Assembly: GCA_018819175.1 (NCBI GenBank)
Contig: JAHJQQ010000014.1
Coordinates: forward strand, 1-64,000
Length of the DNA: 64,000 nucleotides
Direction of reading: 5' to 3'
Source: Gammaproteobacteria bacterium
GTDB taxonomy: Bacteria > Pseudomonadota > Gammaproteobacteria > Thiohalobacterales > Thiohalobacteraceae
Shown piece by piece: positions 55,208 through 63,877 of this stretch. The position numbers were made by a program, and so were the translations under genes. Position 1 is the first letter of the stretch. The number at the start of each line of letters is the position of its first letter. Under the pieces are notes generated by a model, which saw nothing but the letters and a program-made list of their open reading frames with translations, did no database searches and was not told the DNA's origin.

Positions 55208-55657
55208 CTAATCACCACCTTTCCGCACCTTCTCCAGAATCGCACGCATATCCTGCTCCCATTGCGCGAAGCGCTTGTCCAATTCCGGATCGGCATAGGC
55301 CGCGCTCAATTGCACTGGATTGGCCGCGACCAGCAAGGTTTCATCGGCTTCGGCGAAGATCGCGATCTGCAGCGGCAGATAAGGAATAAGCTCGGGATAA
55401 CGCGCACTCAGGTCTCTTATTTCCTCCGGCTTGCCGAAAAACACCACGCGGTATTTATCCGTCTTGTAGCCGAACTCGGATAAACCTATGTCCACGCGCT
55501 GCACCCGCGACAGTGCATAGCCTTGTTCGCTGATGGCCTGCTGCAACAGCAACATACTTTCCTCGAACGCCGCGCGTGATCGAATCATCAACATATCTTC
55601 GGCGTAGGTGCCTGCGGACAGCACACAGAGCAACAACGCGGACAGGAAGCGCCTCAT
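55208..55657 (-). CDS. Secreted DUF302 protein
   Basis: 149 residues with a signal peptide (FLSALLLCVLSAGTYA, cleavage before EDMLM). The mature part is a DUF302 domain: FEESMLLLQQAISEQGYALS, a central YRVVFFGKPEEIRDLSARYPEL and IPYLPLQIAIFAEADETLL. DUF302 proteins are small alpha/beta proteins of unknown function. Its ATG overlaps the stop of the upstream cytochrome-DUF302 gene (four bases), so the two are translated together and may interact. Confidence 0.85.
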   Translation of the reverse strand: MRRFLSALLLCVLSAGTYAEDMLMIRSRAAFEESMLLLQQAISEQGYALSRVQRVDIGLSEFGYKTDKYRVVFFGKPEEIRDLSARYPELIPYLPLQIAIFAEADETLLVAANPVQLSAAYADPELDKRFAQWEQDMRAILEKVRKGGD

Positions 55658-56703
55658 AACGTGGCCTCCTCGAGTATATCGGCATAGACCCGATACATCT
55701 CATCGCAAGCGCGCTCCAATTCGGCGTTATTAAATAAATGGCTCAAGCGTTTGGGATTGATCGTCATAACCAACACCTTGCCGTCCTGCTCTACAACGGT
55801 GACGCGGCAGGGGAGAAACAGGCCGACACGCGGATCCAACGCCAGGGCATCGTAGAGAAATTTGAAATTGCAGAAATAGACCATCACCTGCTTGGAATTA
55901 AGTTCTTCTTCCGAATACAGGCCGTCTTCGAGATACTGATCGCGAATCAGCCGGAAATTCTTGCCGACCGCCGCACGCTTCACGGCAGCGACGGTCTCTT
56001 CCAGGCTGTACGAAGACTCCATAACCAGCATGGCCGGTTCTGCTTCCAGGAGAGCCTGCGGCGACTCAGCCGGCGTGGCGAAACTGCGCACATAACTCAC
56101 CACATCATCAATGTCTTGTTCGCTGAGACCTTGCTCGAGGAAGGACACCATTGGGGTGCCGGCGCGACCCTTCATCAACGTGGTCTTGATCATGTTATCG
56201 CTGGCGGCGCCGAGGAAACCTGGATTGTTCAGCGCCGGCGCAATAATCGGCAGATCACGCGGCCGCGAAAAGGTTACGCCGGTGCCGTGTCCACCCTGGC
56301 CTTGATCACCGTGGCAGGTTGCACAATGTTGAGCGAACAGCTTGGCGCCATGTTTTGCATCGCCTTTGACCGGCTGCGTATTGAAACTGGGTGCAGCAGC
56401 GTCCTTCTGCCAACTGCGGATGTGCGCGATGATCGCATTGATCTCCGCATCGCTCAGACGCGTGAAGGCGGGCATCACGCGGCCGGGACGTCCAAGACGC
56501 ATGGTCTCGCGGAAATAGGCATCGTCAACACTGGATAAAAAGCCCGGCAAGGCCAAGGGCACGCCAACCCCGCCGGTTCCGTTTTCGCCGTGACACACGG
56601 CACAGTGCTGACCATATAACTGCGCGCCCTTGGGCTTCGCCGTAGCCTCGCCTGCCGTTGCAGCAAGCATGAGCATCAACATTCGAAGTAATACGGTATT
56701 CAC
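55654..56703 (-). CDS. Dihaem cytochrome c fused to a DUF302 domain
   Basis: 349 residues from a GTG at 56703 (ATG at 56682 possible). A signal peptide precedes two c-type haem domains: CAVCH (C34, C37, H38) with a likely axial Met in GRVMPAF, and CATCH (C127, C130, H131). Residues from about 225 on form a DUF302 domain (YSLEETVAAVKRAAVGKNFR, VYFCNFKFLYDALALDPRVG). It is periplasmic and should carry electrons. The partner gene encodes a second, free DUF302 protein. I know of no assigned function for this fusion. Confidence 0.85.
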   Translation of the reverse strand: MNTVLLRMLMLMLAATAGEATAKPKGAQLYGQHCAVCHGENGTGGVGVPLALPGFLSSVDDAYFRETMRLGRPGRVMPAFTRLSDAEINAIIAHIRSWQKDAAAPSFNTQPVKGDAKHGAKLFAQHCATCHGDQGQGGHGTGVTFSRPRDLPIIAPALNNPGFLGAASDNMIKTTLMKGRAGTPMVSFLEQGLSEQDIDDVVSYVRSFATPAESPQALLEAEPAMLVMESSYSLEETVAAVKRAAVGKNFRLIRDQYLEDGLYSEEELNSKQVMVYFCNFKFLYDALALDPRVGLFLPCRVTVVEQDGKVLVMTINPKRLSHLFNNAELERACDEMYRVYADILEEATL

Positions 56704-56831
56704 GCTAAGCCATCCACAGCTGTGAAACTGGTTTCCAGTATCCAGAGCAGGGCGCGGTCTGTCGTTGACGTATATCAATGGTAGGCACAGGCAGTGGCTT
56801 GCGCTAACAGCAGAGCAACGCAAATATCATC

Positions 56832-57500
56832 TCAGCCCAAAATTTTGCAAAGCCATGCGCGGATATCCGCCACTTCATCCGGACACACACTGTGCGGCAT
56901 ATGGTAACTGTGAAACGCCACCGGGCAGCCCAGTGCCGTCAATTGATCGCGTGAGGCCTGCGCCACCGCAAAAGGCGCGATGGGGTCATCGGTACCATGG
57001 GCCATGAAGATCGGTGTGGCACTGTTCGCTGCCTGCAGTTCAGCAGCAAGTGCATCCGGTAAAGCGAGATAGGTGGACAGGGCCATAATTCCACCCAATC
57101 GCTGCGGGTAAGTCAGGCCGGCGTGCAGCACAATGGCGCCGCCCTGGGAAAAGCCGGCCAGCACGATGCGCTCCGGTACCACGCCCCGATCGATTTCGGT
57201 CTGAATCAGATCACCCACGGCAGCCACCGAGGCGCGGATACCGGCCTCATCGGCATCGCGACGCAGATCCGGCCAGCGGATGTCATACCAGGCCGGCATG
57301 ACATAGCCCCCGTTTACTGTCACCGGAAGAGAAGGGGCATGTGGCAGGATGAAACGCACCCCGCGTTCGACCAAACCCAACTCCGGCACCAACGGCTCGA
57401 AGTCATGGCCATCCGCGCCCAGGCCGTGCAGCCAGATAACACTGGCGGTGGCCGGGCAGGGTGGTTCGATAATCAATCTTTCCAAGGTTGGTGTCTGCAT
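56832..57500 (-). CDS. Carboxylesterase / phospholipase family hydrolase
   Basis: 222 residues of the alpha/beta hydrolase fold. The nucleophile is in LAGFSQGGAI, with Asp in MAHGTDDPIAPF and His in SYHMPHSVC completing the triad; VIWLHGLGADGHDF holds the oxyanion hole. This matches the short-chain carboxylesterase family (EstB of Pseudomonas, acyl-protein thioesterase-like). There is no signal peptide, so it is cytoplasmic. It stands alone, pointing the same way as the cytochrome-DUF302 gene but 128 bases upstream. Confidence 0.9.
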   Translation of the reverse strand: MQTPTLERLIIEPPCPATASVIWLHGLGADGHDFEPLVPELGLVERGVRFILPHAPSLPVTVNGGYVMPAWYDIRWPDLRRDADEAGIRASVAAVGDLIQTEIDRGVVPERIVLAGFSQGGAIVLHAGLTYPQRLGGIMALSTYLALPDALAAELQAANSATPIFMAHGTDDPIAPFAVAQASRDQLTALGCPVAFHSYHMPHSVCPDEVADIRAWLCKILG

Positions 57501-57763
57501 GCGGGCATCCTACCGGACTGCGGAGCAGAACTGCCAGCGCAAGACAGACAACACGTACATCAATATTTCATCACAGCGCAAAAAGGCACGCCTTGCCTCT
57601 CCGGGGGAAGGTCAGGATGCGGGGCATTCACATTGCGCTATCAACCTGAGGTAACCAGGCATAGACAAAACCACCCACAAGAATAATTCTCCGCTACGCT
57701 TTGCGTCGCCTCGCGCTTTGCGCTAATGTCGCGCTGCAATTCCATTGCCCACTGAGCAAACCA
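57501..57763. other. Intergenic region between esterase and lptM
   Basis: 263 bases between divergent genes. It holds CTCTCCGGGGGAAGGTCAGGATG, partly resembling a common dispersed repeat, and short GCTTTGCG repeats near 57697-57722. No gene or convincing promoter hexamer pair was recognised. Confidence 0.4.
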
Positions 57764-57889
57764 ATGCGCCGATCTCGCCCGACCCTGTTGTTGCTAATCT
57801 GCTTGTTGGCCACCGGCACACTATTGACCAGCGGCTGTGGTCAGAAGGGCGACCTGTATCTGCCCGACCGCGCCGACAGCCAGAAATAA
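57764..57889 (+). CDS. lptM: LPS translocon maturation chaperone LptM (YifL)
   Basis: 41 residues from the ATG at 57764. Lipoprotein signal peptide with lipobox LTSGC, followed immediately by GQKGDLYLPD, the diagnostic LptM motif. The small outer-membrane lipoprotein assists oxidative maturation of the LptDE complex. Position just upstream of lysA and near dapF and xerC is conserved. No strong ribosome binding site is visible. Confidence 0.93.
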   Translation: MRRSRPTLLLLICLLATGTLLTSGCGQKGDLYLPDRADSQK

Positions 57890-57894
57890 CGCCC

Positions 57895-59142
57895 ATGGAT
57901 TACTTCGACTACCGCGACGGCCAACTCTGCGCCGAGGACGTGCCGCTTGCTGCTATCGCCGAGCGCTTTGGCACGCCGACGTACGTCTATTCCCGTGCCA
58001 CATTGGAACGCCACTGGCGCGCCTTCGATAGCGCCCTTGGCGATCGTCCACATCTGATCTGTTATGCGGTCAAGGCAAATTCCAATCTTGGGCTGCTGAA
58101 TGTGCTGGCCCGATTGGGCTCGGGCTTCGATATAGTCTCGATCGGTGAACTCGAACGCGTCCTCAAGGCCGGTGGCGAACCAGGCAAGATCGTGTTTTCC
58201 GGCGTGGGCAAAACCGCCGCTGAAATGCGTCGCGCGCTGGACGTCGGCATCCGCTGCTTCAATGTCGAATCCGACGCCGAGCTTGACCGCTTGAATAGCG
58301 TCGCCGGGGAACTGGGCGTGCGTGCGCCGGTATCGCTGCGCGTGAACCCCGATGTGGACGCCGGGACCCATCCGTACATCTCGACTGGTCTCAAGGAAAA
58401 CAAGTTCGGTATTGATATCAAGATTGCCGAACAGGTGTACGCGCGCGCCGCCGCATTGCCGCATCTCAATGTCGTGGGGATCGACTGCCATATCGGTTCG
58501 CAGCTCACCCAGGTCACACCCTTTGTCGATGCGCTGGCCCGCGTGCTCAGTCTCATCGAACGGCTCGTGGCGCGCGGTATCAACATCAGGCATCTCGATC
58601 TCGGCGGTGGCTTGGGCATCCGTTACCGCGATGAACAACCTCCGGAGCCTGCCGACTATGTCGCGCCATTGCTTGCCGCGCTCGGCGATAACCCCGTGGA
58701 AATTCTGCTCGAACCCGGTCGTGCCATCGTCGGCAATGCCGGCGTGTTGCTCACGCGCGTCGAATACCTGAAGCACACCGATCACAAAGACTTCGCCATC
58801 ATCGACGCGGCCATGAATGATCTGCTGCGCCCGGCACTGTACGGCGCTTGGCAGGCGATTATCCCGGTAGAGCCGCGGATGGATATGACGCCGCGCGTCT
58901 ATGACATTGTCGGCCCGGTCTGCGAAACCGGCGACTTCCTCGGCAAGGATCGTGAACTTGCGTTGGAGCCAGGCGATCTGCTCGCCGTGCGCTCCGCCGG
59001 CGCCTACGGTTTTTCCATGAGCTCCAACTACAACTCGCGCCCGCGTGCCGCCGAGGTCATGGTCGACGGTGCAGAAGTGCACAGTGTGCGTGACCGCGAG
59101 ACGCTGGATGATCTGTGGCGTGGCGAACGGGTATTGCCTTAA
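57895..59142 (+). CDS. lysA: Diaminopimelate decarboxylase
   Basis: 415 residues from the ATG at 57895, five bases after the lptM stop; longer in-frame starts would overlap lptM. The PLP lysine is in ICYAVKANSNLGLL, with HIGSQLTQ, LDLGGGLGI and EPGRAIVGNAG forming the cofactor site and SGAYGFSMSSNYNSRPR near the C-terminus. It makes L-lysine from meso-diaminopimelate, the product of DapF, which is encoded 1.3 kb downstream. Confidence 0.97.
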   Translation: MDYFDYRDGQLCAEDVPLAAIAERFGTPTYVYSRATLERHWRAFDSALGDRPHLICYAVKANSNLGLLNVLARLGSGFDIVSIGELERVLKAGGEPGKIVFSGVGKTAAEMRRALDVGIRCFNVESDAELDRLNSVAGELGVRAPVSLRVNPDVDAGTHPYISTGLKENKFGIDIKIAEQVYARAAALPHLNVVGIDCHIGSQLTQVTPFVDALARVLSLIERLVARGINIRHLDLGGGLGIRYRDEQPPEPADYVAPLLAALGDNPVEILLEPGRAIVGNAGVLLTRVEYLKHTDHKDFAIIDAAMNDLLRPALYGAWQAIIPVEPRMDMTPRVYDIVGPVCETGDFLGKDRELALEPGDLLAVRSAGAYGFSMSSNYNSRPRAAEVMVDGAEVHSVRDRETLDDLWRGERVLP

Positions 59143-59146
59143 AAGA

Positions 59147-59286
59147 TTTTTGAACCGCAAAGGCGCAGAGGCGCAAAGAAAAGATCTAACTAATGTTAAA
59201 GCCGGCTAATTCTTGATTGACCGAGAATAGGTTTTTTATTTTAAAATCGTTTTTCTTTGCGCCTCTGCGCCTTTGCGGTTCAAAAA
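59147..59286. repeat. Perfect 36-bp inverted repeat, CGCAAAGGCGC family
   Basis: The 36 bases at 59147-59182 recur exactly in inverse at 59251-59286, separated by 68 AT-rich bases with no gene. The arms carry CCGCAAAGGCGCAGAGGCGC. The left arm starts four bases after the lysA stop, so it may end lysA transcription. A further partial copy (GGCGTTCTTGGAGCCTTGGCGG) follows at about 59291-59312. Confidence 0.8.
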
Positions 59287-59343
59287 ATCTTGGCGTTCTT
59301 GGAGCCTTGGCGGTTCAAATAATAACCCGCTACAGTAAACACC

Positions 59344-60009
59344 ATGGACCGCATCCCCGAACCCGAACTCATGAACGATCCCGCGCAGGCGCTCGCCTAT
59401 GCACGCGCGGATTTTTCCGAACCCCATAACCGATTCATCGAACAGTTCCGCAACTGTTTTCCAGACTGGGCGGGGCAGGGCCACGTGCTTGATCTCGGTT
59501 GCGGGCCGGGCGATATCTGTCAGCGCTTCGCGCGCGCCTTTCCGCAAACACATATCCTTGGTATTGACGGAGCAGCGGCCATGCTAAACATCGGTCACAA
59601 CGATCTGCAACTTGCACAACTCACAGACCGCGTACAACTCATCGAAGGTTATCTACCGGGCGCGGCGTTACCGCGCACACAATACGACGCCGTGATCTCC
59701 AACAGCCTGCTGCATCATTTAAACGAACCGCAGGTATTATGGAAGTCGATACTCCGATACGCTGCGCCGGGCGCGCCCGTGTTTGTCATGGATTTACGGC
59801 GACCGGATACTGAACAGGCTGCCGCAGCACTGGTTGAGCTCTATGCCGAGGATGAACCCGATATTCTGCGCCACGATTGTCATTGTTCTTTGTTGGCCGC
59901 CTATCGTGTCGAGGAAATCCAAACCCAGTTGCATGCAGCCGGCATCGATTGGCTGACCGTCAGCGCCCTGGGAGATCGACATGTCATCGTTCATGGTCTA
60001 ACCGCATGA
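59344..60009 (+). CDS. Class I SAM-dependent methyltransferase
   Basis: 221 residues. SAM-binding motif I is VLDLGCGPGDICQRFARAF, followed by LGIDGAAAML and the motif IV region YDAVISNSLLHHL. This places it with small-molecule methyltransferases of the UbiE/trans-aconitate type; substrate unknown. An internal ATG ten residues in is an alternative start. Its TGA stop overlaps the next gene's ATG. Confidence 0.85.
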   Translation: MDRIPEPELMNDPAQALAYARADFSEPHNRFIEQFRNCFPDWAGQGHVLDLGCGPGDICQRFARAFPQTHILGIDGAAAMLNIGHNDLQLAQLTDRVQLIEGYLPGAALPRTQYDAVISNSLLHHLNEPQVLWKSILRYAAPGAPVFVMDLRRPDTEQAAAALVELYAEDEPDILRHDCHCSLLAAYRVEEIQTQLHAAGIDWLTVSALGDRHVIVHGLTA

Positions 60010-60431
60010 ACGCCTTCACCAACCCTTCACCTGACCGCATCTGCGCCCTATTGCGCGCTGTCAAAACCATAGCCGTCGTCGGCCTGTCTCCCCGTCCGAA
60101 CCGCCCCAGCTTTCAAGTCAGCAAATCCATGCAGGGTTTTGGTTACCGCATTATCCCGGTCCGTCCCGCCGTTGAAAGTGTGTTGGGTGAACCGGCCTAT
60201 CCAGATTTATATGCACTGCCGGAACCGGTCGACCTGGTGAACGTTTTCCGCAATCCCAACGAGATCGGTCCGATTGTCGATGCCTGCATCGCGCTGAAGC
60301 TGCCGCGGTTATGGTTGCAGGATGGCGTCATCAACGAGGCCGAAGCCCTGCGCGCCCAGGCGGCCGGGATCGAGGTGGTCATGGACCGCTGCATCTACCG
60401 GGACTACCTGCGTCTGCGCGTTCCGCATTGA
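60006..60431 (+). CDS. CoA-binding domain protein
   Basis: 141 residues from the ATG at 60006, overlapping the methyltransferase stop. The Rossmann-like CoA-binding domain shows KTIAVVGLSPRPNRPSFQV, then VDLVNVFRNPNEIGP and LWLQDGVINEEA-like segments, with EVVMDRCIYRDY at the end. Such stand-alone YccU-type proteins bind CoA or acyl-CoA; no activity is known. Cytoplasmic. Confidence 0.9.
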   Translation: MNAFTNPSPDRICALLRAVKTIAVVGLSPRPNRPSFQVSKSMQGFGYRIIPVRPAVESVLGEPAYPDLYALPEPVDLVNVFRNPNEIGPIVDACIALKLPRLWLQDGVINEAEALRAQAAGIEVVMDRCIYRDYLRLRVPH

Positions 60432-60476
60432 CAGCTCGCCATTGACCTTGCGGGGCTTTCAGGCACACTGACGCGC

Positions 60477-61307
60477 ATGCGTTTCAAATTCACCAAGATG
60501 CACGGCCTGGGTAACGACTTCGTTGTCATCGACGGCGTGCGTCAATCGGTCACGCTCACGGTAGAGCAGGCACGCTTCCTCGCGGATCGACGTCATGGCG
60601 TCGGCTGCGATCAGATTCTGCTGGTCGAAAAACCCGGTAGTCCTGATGTCGATTTCCGCTACCGCATCTTCAATGCCGACGGCGGCGAGGTCGAACAGTG
60701 CGGCAATGGCGCGCGCTGTTTCGCGCGGTATGTCTACGAAGAAGGACTGACGACCAAGACACGCATTCCGGTGGAGACCGCCGGTGGGCGCATGGAGCTG
60801 GTACTGCTCGATGATGGCCAGGTGACGGTGAACATGGGTGTGCCGCGCTTGCTGCCGGAGGAGATTCCCTTCGACGCGCCGGCCCAGGCACAGCATTACG
60901 CGTTGAATGTGAATAGCTTGAGTGTCGATATCGGTGCGGTGTCGATGGGCAACCCACATGCGGTAATGACCGTGGAGAATGTCGACACTGCCCCCGTTGA
61001 TACGTTGGGGCCCTTGCTCGAACGCCATGTGCGCTTTCCCAAACGGGTTAACGTCGGTTTCATGCAGTTAATCACTCGCAAACACATTCGTTTGCGGGTG
61101 TTCGAGCGTGGAGCCGGCGAGACCGCGGCCTGCGGCAGTGGTGCCTGTGCGGCAGTCGCGGTTGGTCAGATTCAGGGCACGCTGGATAAGGATGTGCGCG
61201 TCAGCCTGACAGGCGGCGATCTTGTGATAAGCTGGGGCGGCATCGGACAACCGCTGTACATGACGGGTCCAGCGACCCGCGTCTTTGAGGGCCAGATTGA
61301 AATATGA
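60477..61307 (+). CDS. dapF: Diaminopimelate epimerase
   Basis: 276 residues. The two catalytic cysteines are C81 in [11 protein letters not shown] and C219 in [12 protein letters not shown]. The start [19 protein letters not shown] is typical. It converts LL- to meso-diaminopimelate for lysine (LysA) and peptidoglycan. It overlaps the DUF484 gene by four bases; dapF-DUF484-xerC is a conserved gammaproteobacterial order. Confidence 0.97.
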   Translation: MRFKFTKMHGLGNDFVVIDGVRQSVTLTVEQARFLADRRHGVGCDQILLVEKPGSPDVDFRYRIFNADGGEVEQCGNGARCFARYVYEEGLTTKTRIPVETAGGRMELVLLDDGQVTVNMGVPRLLPEEIPFDAPAQAQHYALNVNSLSVDIGAVSMGNPHAVMTVENVDTAPVDTLGPLLERHVRFPKRVNVGFMQLITRKHIRLRVFERGAGETAACGSGACAAVAVGQIQGTLDKDVRVSLTGGDLVISWGGIGQPLYMTGPATRVFEGQIEI

Positions 61308-62023
61308 CTACACAAACTCTGGGCTCCAGTCCCAACGTCACCAAACTTTCCGCCGAGCAGGTGGAACAGTATCTGCGCGAACATCCTGAATTCTTCAACG
61401 ATCACCTGGCCTTGCTTGCCGCCCTGAAGGTTCCGCATGTGGCCGGTCCAGCCGTCTCGTTGATTGAACGTCAGGTGGCGGTGTTGCGGGATAACAATCA
61501 ACAGCACAAGCGCAAGCTCATGGAGCTGGTGCAAGTCGGCCGCGACAATGATGCGCTGCACCGGAATCTACACCTGCTGACGCTGGCGCTGATGCGCGCC
61601 GACAGTCTCGGCGATGTGATCGAACGTGTGCATGGCCATTTGCGCGACGACTTCAAGGCCGACACGGTGGCACTGCGTCTGGCGCGGTTACCCGCCGATT
61701 TTGCGACGGATACCTGCACCTTGCCCTTGGATCAGAACGATGCGGCCCTAGCTGCGTTCGCGCCGTTCTTCCGCGCCGTGCGTCCGCTGTGCGGCGAACT
61801 CAAGCCGGAACAGCTTGCCTTTCTGTATGGCGATCAGGCCGAGGCGGTCGCCTCGACGGCGCTGATCCCGCTGGGCGTTGAGGCAGAAATGGGCATGCTC
61901 GCCATTGGCAGCCACGACGACCACCGCTTCCATCCGGCCATGGACACCCTGTTCCTGCGCTGCCTGGGCGAGCTGGTCGCCTGTGCGCTCGGGCCTTATC
62001 TGGACCCGGCGCCGTCCGCATGA
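61304..62023 (+). CDS. DUF484 family protein
   Basis: 239 residues, start overlapping the dapF stop (ATGA). The N-terminus [26 protein letters not shown] and following [22 protein letters not shown] coiled coil are the DUF484 hallmark; the C-terminal half is GAF-like. Function is unknown, but it is regularly encoded between dapF and xerC (YigA in E. coli). Cytoplasmic. Confidence 0.92.
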   Translation: MTTQTLGSSPNVTKLSAEQVEQYLREHPEFFNDHLALLAALKVPHVAGPAVSLIERQVAVLRDNNQQHKRKLMELVQVGRDNDALHRNLHLLTLALMRADSLGDVIERVHGHLRDDFKADTVALRLARLPADFATDTCTLPLDQNDAALAAFAPFFRAVRPLCGELKPEQLAFLYGDQAEAVASTALIPLGVEAEMGMLAIGSHDDHRFHPAMDTLFLRCLGELVACALGPYLDPAPSA

Positions 62024-62031
62024 TTTGTGAT

Positions 62032-62123
62032 TAGCCCTCTAACCACGTGGGAGAGGGCTAGGGTGAGAGGGGACTTGGACCCGGTTCACCCTCTCCCTAG
62101 CCCTCCCCCGTCAAGGGGGAGGG
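62032..62123. repeat. Palindromic repeat (CCCTCTCCCTAGCCCTC type) with terminator-like hairpin
   Basis: TAGCCCTCT and AGAGGGCTA form one hairpin at 62032-62060; a second arm TCACCCTCTCCCTAGCCCTC at 62086-62105 pairs with the GAGGGCTAGGGTGA region. The last hairpin, CCCTCCCCC-gtcaa-GGGGGAGGG at 62101-62123, is very stable. It lies between the DUF484 and xerC genes. The type is dispersed in many proteobacterial genomes. Confidence 0.65.
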
Positions 62124-62169
62124 AATCTGTATATTTCTTGGTTTACGGCTTATCAACTGTACCGATGCC

Positions 62170-63078
62170 ATGATCGCCTCCGCCCTCACCACGCTGGATC
62201 AATACCTGAATCATCTGCGTCAGGAACGCCGTTTGTCGCCGCACACCCATGCAGCCTATAGCCGCGACCTGCTGGCACTGACCCGGTACTGCGATCAATA
62301 CAGTAAAGCCGACTGGCCAGCGCTCACGGCGCATGACATCCGCGCCTTCGCGGCGGCCTGCCATCGCCAGGGGCTGGCGGGGCGCAGTATCCAGCGCCGG
62401 CTCTCGGCGGTGCGCGGTCTATACGAATTTCTGCTGCGCGAAGGTCGCATCGGTCATAACCCGGCACAGGATATCCGCGCACCGAAGGGCGAGCGGCGCC
62501 TGCCGGGTGTGTTGGATGTGGATCAGATGGAACGCCTGCTGAGCATCGATACCGATCAACCCTTGGCGGTGCGTGACCAGGCACTGATGGAACTGATGTA
62601 TTCCTCAGGGCTGCGGCTGTCGGAGCTCACTGGCCTGGATCTGCCCGATCTGGATCTGGATGCCGGCCTGGTCAGCGTCACCGGCAAGGGCAGCAAGACC
62701 CGGGTCGTCCCGGTCGGGCGCAAGGCTGCGGAGGCCTTGCAGGCCTGGCTCGGGATTCGTGCCGAGCTACTGCCACCCGGTTCTGATCAACGCGCGCTAT
62801 TCATCGGTCGCGGCGGAAAACGCCTGGCCGCGCGTTCGGTCCAGCAGCGCCTCGACCAGTGGGCACGTCGCCAGGGCATGGAAGGCCGGGTGCATCCGCA
62901 CATGCTGCGGCACTCCTTCGCCAGTCACCTGCTCGAATCCAGTGGTGATCTGCGGGCTGTACAGGAATTGCTCGGCCACGCCGACATCAGCACCACCCAG
63001 GTTTACACCCACCTGGATTTTCAACACCTTGCAGATGTTTACGATAAGGCGCACCCGCGCGCCAAGCGGCGCAAATAG
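62170..63078 (+). CDS. xerC: Tyrosine recombinase XerC
   Basis: 302 residues. The N-terminal SAM-like core-binding domain (LDQYLNHLRQERRLSPHTHAAY) precedes the catalytic domain with the full active site: R149, K near 172 in TGKGSKTR, H244, R247, H270 and nucleophile Y279 in STTQVYTHL. With XerD it resolves chromosome dimers at dif. It is XerC rather than a phage integrase on the basis of length and the conserved dapF-DUF484-xerC context. Confidence 0.95.
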   Translation: MIASALTTLDQYLNHLRQERRLSPHTHAAYSRDLLALTRYCDQYSKADWPALTAHDIRAFAAACHRQGLAGRSIQRRLSAVRGLYEFLLREGRIGHNPAQDIRAPKGERRLPGVLDVDQMERLLSIDTDQPLAVRDQALMELMYSSGLRLSELTGLDLPDLDLDAGLVSVTGKGSKTRVVPVGRKAAEALQAWLGIRAELLPPGSDQRALFIGRGGKRLAARSVQQRLDQWARRQGMEGRVHPHMLRHSFASHLLESSGDLRAVQELLGHADISTTQVYTHLDFQHLADVYDKAHPRAKRRK

Positions 63079-63282
63079 GCATAATTAGAGACAACACTAA
63101 TATTCTGTTTATCTCGACTTCTGGCTAAGACACCTATTTAAGCCCCTCACGGCCAAAATCGTTCCACTAAACAGCCTTAGATCAAACCTGTTTCTAACTC
63201 GGGAAATGTCAGGATTTTCCGGCTGCTACGGCGCAGAGCGATAGTGTAGAATCGACCCCCCTTGAGGCTCCGGAGGCGGGCA

Positions 63283-63819
63283 GTGGAACAGTTTCGTGGC
63301 ACAACCATCATTGCGGTACGGCGCGGCAACAGTGTTGTAATCGGCGGCGACGGCCAGGTGACTCAGGGCAACACCGTGCTCAAGGGCAATGCGCGCAAGG
63401 TGCGCCGACTGTTCAAGGATCAGGTGCTGGCCGGTTTTGCCGGCGGTACCGCCGATGCCTTTACGCTGTTCGAGCGCTTCGAGGCCAAGCTGGAAAAACA
63501 CCACGGCAATCTGACCCGCGCCGCCGTCGAGTTGGCGAAAGACTGGCGCACCGATCGCATGCTGCGCCGTCTCGAAGCCTTGCTGGCGGTCGCCGATAAA
63601 ACCGCGTCGCTGATCATCACCGGCAACGGCGATGTGATCGAACCCGAAGAAGGGTTGATTGCGATCGGTTCCGGCGGGCCGTTTGCCCAGGCCGCCGCGC
63701 GCGCGCTGTTGGACAATACCGAACTGTCGGCGCGCGACATTGTCGAACGCAGTCTCAACATCGCCGCCGACATCTGCATCTACACCAACCGTAATCTGAC
63801 CATTGAAGAGTTGAGTTAG
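63283..63819 (+). CDS. hslV: ATP-dependent protease subunit HslV
   Basis: 178 residues from a GTG at 63283, which follows GGAGG at seven bases. The N-terminal propeptide MEQFRG precedes the catalytic Thr (residue 7, TTIIAVRRG); mature-protein landmarks are [36 protein letters not shown] and [16 protein letters not shown]. It forms the proteolytic double ring of HslUV, a heat-shock protease. The hslU gene follows 58 bases later. No clear sigma-32 promoter was recognised in the 204 bases upstream. Confidence 0.97.
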   Translation: MEQFRGTTIIAVRRGNSVVIGGDGQVTQGNTVLKGNARKVRRLFKDQVLAGFAGGTADAFTLFERFEAKLEKHHGNLTRAAVELAKDWRTDRMLRRLEALLAVADKTASLIITGNGDVIEPEEGLIAIGSGGPFAQAAARALLDNTELSARDIVERSLNIAADICIYTNRNLTIEELS

Positions 63820-63839
63820 AACAAGCCCCATGGCTGAAA

Positions 63840-63867
63840 CCTCGGCCCTGGAACCTCGGCCCTAGAA
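63840..63867. repeat. Two 14-bp direct repeats between hslV and hslU
   Basis: CCTCGGCCCTGGAA (63840-63853) is followed directly by CCTCGGCCCTAGAA (63854-63867), one mismatch. It lies in the short hslV-hslU spacer, ten bases before the hslU start. Confidence 0.6.
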
Positions 63868-63877
63868 CCTGAATCTT

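Noticed and set aside
57841..59160. Long open frame of 439 codons on the minus strand opposite lysA
   Set aside because: It is the antisense frame of a highly conserved, GC-rich lysA, has no recognisable domain and no ribosome binding site. Other long antisense frames at 31041-32474 (opposite gor) and 4166-5137 (opposite trkH) were rejected for the same reason.
62170..63078. Phage integrase or integron integrase
   Set aside because: Length, catalytic residues and the dapF-DUF484-xerC context fit chromosomal XerC; no attachment site or phage genes are nearby.
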